This document shows, piece after piece, positions 63,557-64,000 of a stretch of 64,000 nt of DNA. Position numbers and translations under genes: made by a program. The DNA comes from Pseudomonas syringae (GTDB taxonomy: Bacteria > Pseudomonadota > Gammaproteobacteria > Pseudomonadales > Pseudomonadaceae). The stretch spans positions 1 through 64,000 of the forward strand of contig NZ_LGSI01000049.1 of NCBI RefSeq assembly GCF_001698815.1, given 5' to 3'. Under the pieces are notes generated by a model. It ran no database searches. It had not been told where the DNA came from and worked only from the letters and a program-made list of their open reading frames with translations. Every line of letters starts with the position of its first letter. The first letter of the stretch is position 1.

Positions 63557-64000
63557 AGGGTGTTGCCCTCGTTTGTTGACTGTAATGTCCCTGGGACCTC
63601 GTGCTGAGGTCGGGCAGAAAATTTTCTGCCGTTGGTACCCGCTGCCGGCGTCGCGGGCTTGGTGTCGTTACCGTTGCAGTAACAACCTGAGATGAGTTCT
63701 AACCAATGGATTGGACGCTGTGAATGATCGTTTTGTCATAAGCACGTAACATTTGTGACCTCAGGGACATAAGCGCTAAGGTGTTTCAAACTTGATATTT
63801 TCTACAAGCCCGCAATGTCGAGGGTTTCGGCGCAAGCTGAGACAGGTTCTCAAGTGCGGGTGATGGCTGAATGCATTCAGAGGCTTTTCGACGAAGGGTC
63901 ACGATGTGACTTTTTATTACGGCAGTTGTCATGCTGAATGGGTGTCTTTCAGACCAATGTCTTTTGGCCATTGCGGGCTGAAGGGCAGACAGATTGGATT
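63557..64000. other. Structured region upstream of rmf, to window end
   Basis: No gene I can support; a 61-codon frame at 63786-63971 on the minus strand has no recognisable product. Symmetrical elements: the hairpin GACCTC-GTGCT-GAGGTC (63595-63611), the 18-bp perfect palindrome GGCAGAAAATTTTCTGCC (63613-63630), GTTAC/GTAAC (63667-63683), and a long-range pair TGTCCCTG (63586-63593) with CAGGGACA (63762-63769). This could be the rmf 5' leader and promoter region. A further gene may start beyond the window. Confidence 0.5.

Noticed and set aside
63786..63971. 61-codon frame on the minus strand near the right edge
   Set aside because: No ribosome site, no recognisable family, and it lies in a region of palindromes; not enough to call a gene.

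Overview
The window is a chromosomal stretch of a Pseudomonas, most likely of the fluorescens/syringae side of the genus. The evidence is the gene order ppsR/ppsA - hydrolase - rraA - cmaX - crfX - cmpX - sigX - oprF - cobA, the pabB, pyrD and rmf genes, and the many Pseudomonas-type REP palindromes (GTGGGAGCGAGCTTGCTCGCG and relatives). All functional calls come from reading the translations. No database search was run.

Layout. (1) 1-1.8 kb: a four-copy 107-bp REP-like array, then pabB on the minus strand. (2) 1.87-28.6 kb: a large accessory island. A minus-strand operon (secreted triple-repeat protein, small unknown protein, 1649-aa RHS/YD-repeat protein) diverges from a plus-strand operon (Ig-like protein, three paralogues that resemble clostridial P47/TULIP proteins, and a second 1535-aa RHS protein). 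A second Ig-like protein, an autotransporter and a third Ig-like protein follow. The two RHS genes face away from each other and share about 1.7 kb of near-identical 5' sequence as an inverted repeat. A LuxR-type inverted repeat (CT-N12-AG) sits upstream of both plus-strand transcription starts. The island has the look of a quorum- or signal-regulated toxin/effector locus and is the best candidate here for an undescribed system. (3) 28.6-31.6 kb: a conserved minus-strand three-gene operon (ATP-grasp RimK-like ligase, transglutaminase-like membrane protein, retropepsin-like zinc protease family protein). (4) 32-40.5 kb: the 2-methylcitrate cluster for propionate use (GntR regulator, prpB, prpC, acnD, prpF, prpD) with two TGTCGACA palindromes in front of the regulator. 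(5) 40.7-49.7 kb: gluconeogenic ppsA with its divergent regulator ppsR, then the envelope-stress block hydrolase-rraA-cmaX-crfX-cmpX-sigX-oprF. (6) 49.9-51.7 kb: an SDR/AraC gene pair between oprF and cobA. (7) 51.7-61.9 kb: assimilatory nitrate genes, all on the minus strand (nasS, nasT, nitrate transporter, kinase/phosphatase fusion, FAD oxidoreductase, nitrate reductase, cobA). (8) 62.2-63.6 kb: pyrD and rmf, followed by a structured intergenic region to the window end.

How the parts work together. In the nitrate region NasS should sense nitrate and release NasT, an ANTAR RNA-binding antiterminator. I find three leader RNAs that each hold a pair of hexaloop hairpins followed by an overlapping terminator: before the oxidoreductase/nitrate reductase/cobA operon, before the transporter operon, and before nasS-nasT itself. 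In the propionate region the regulator probably represses its own operon through the palindromes. In the island the shared LuxR-type boxes suggest co-expression of the RHS, P47-like and Ig-like proteins. No LuxR-family regulator and no obvious immunity gene is encoded within the window.
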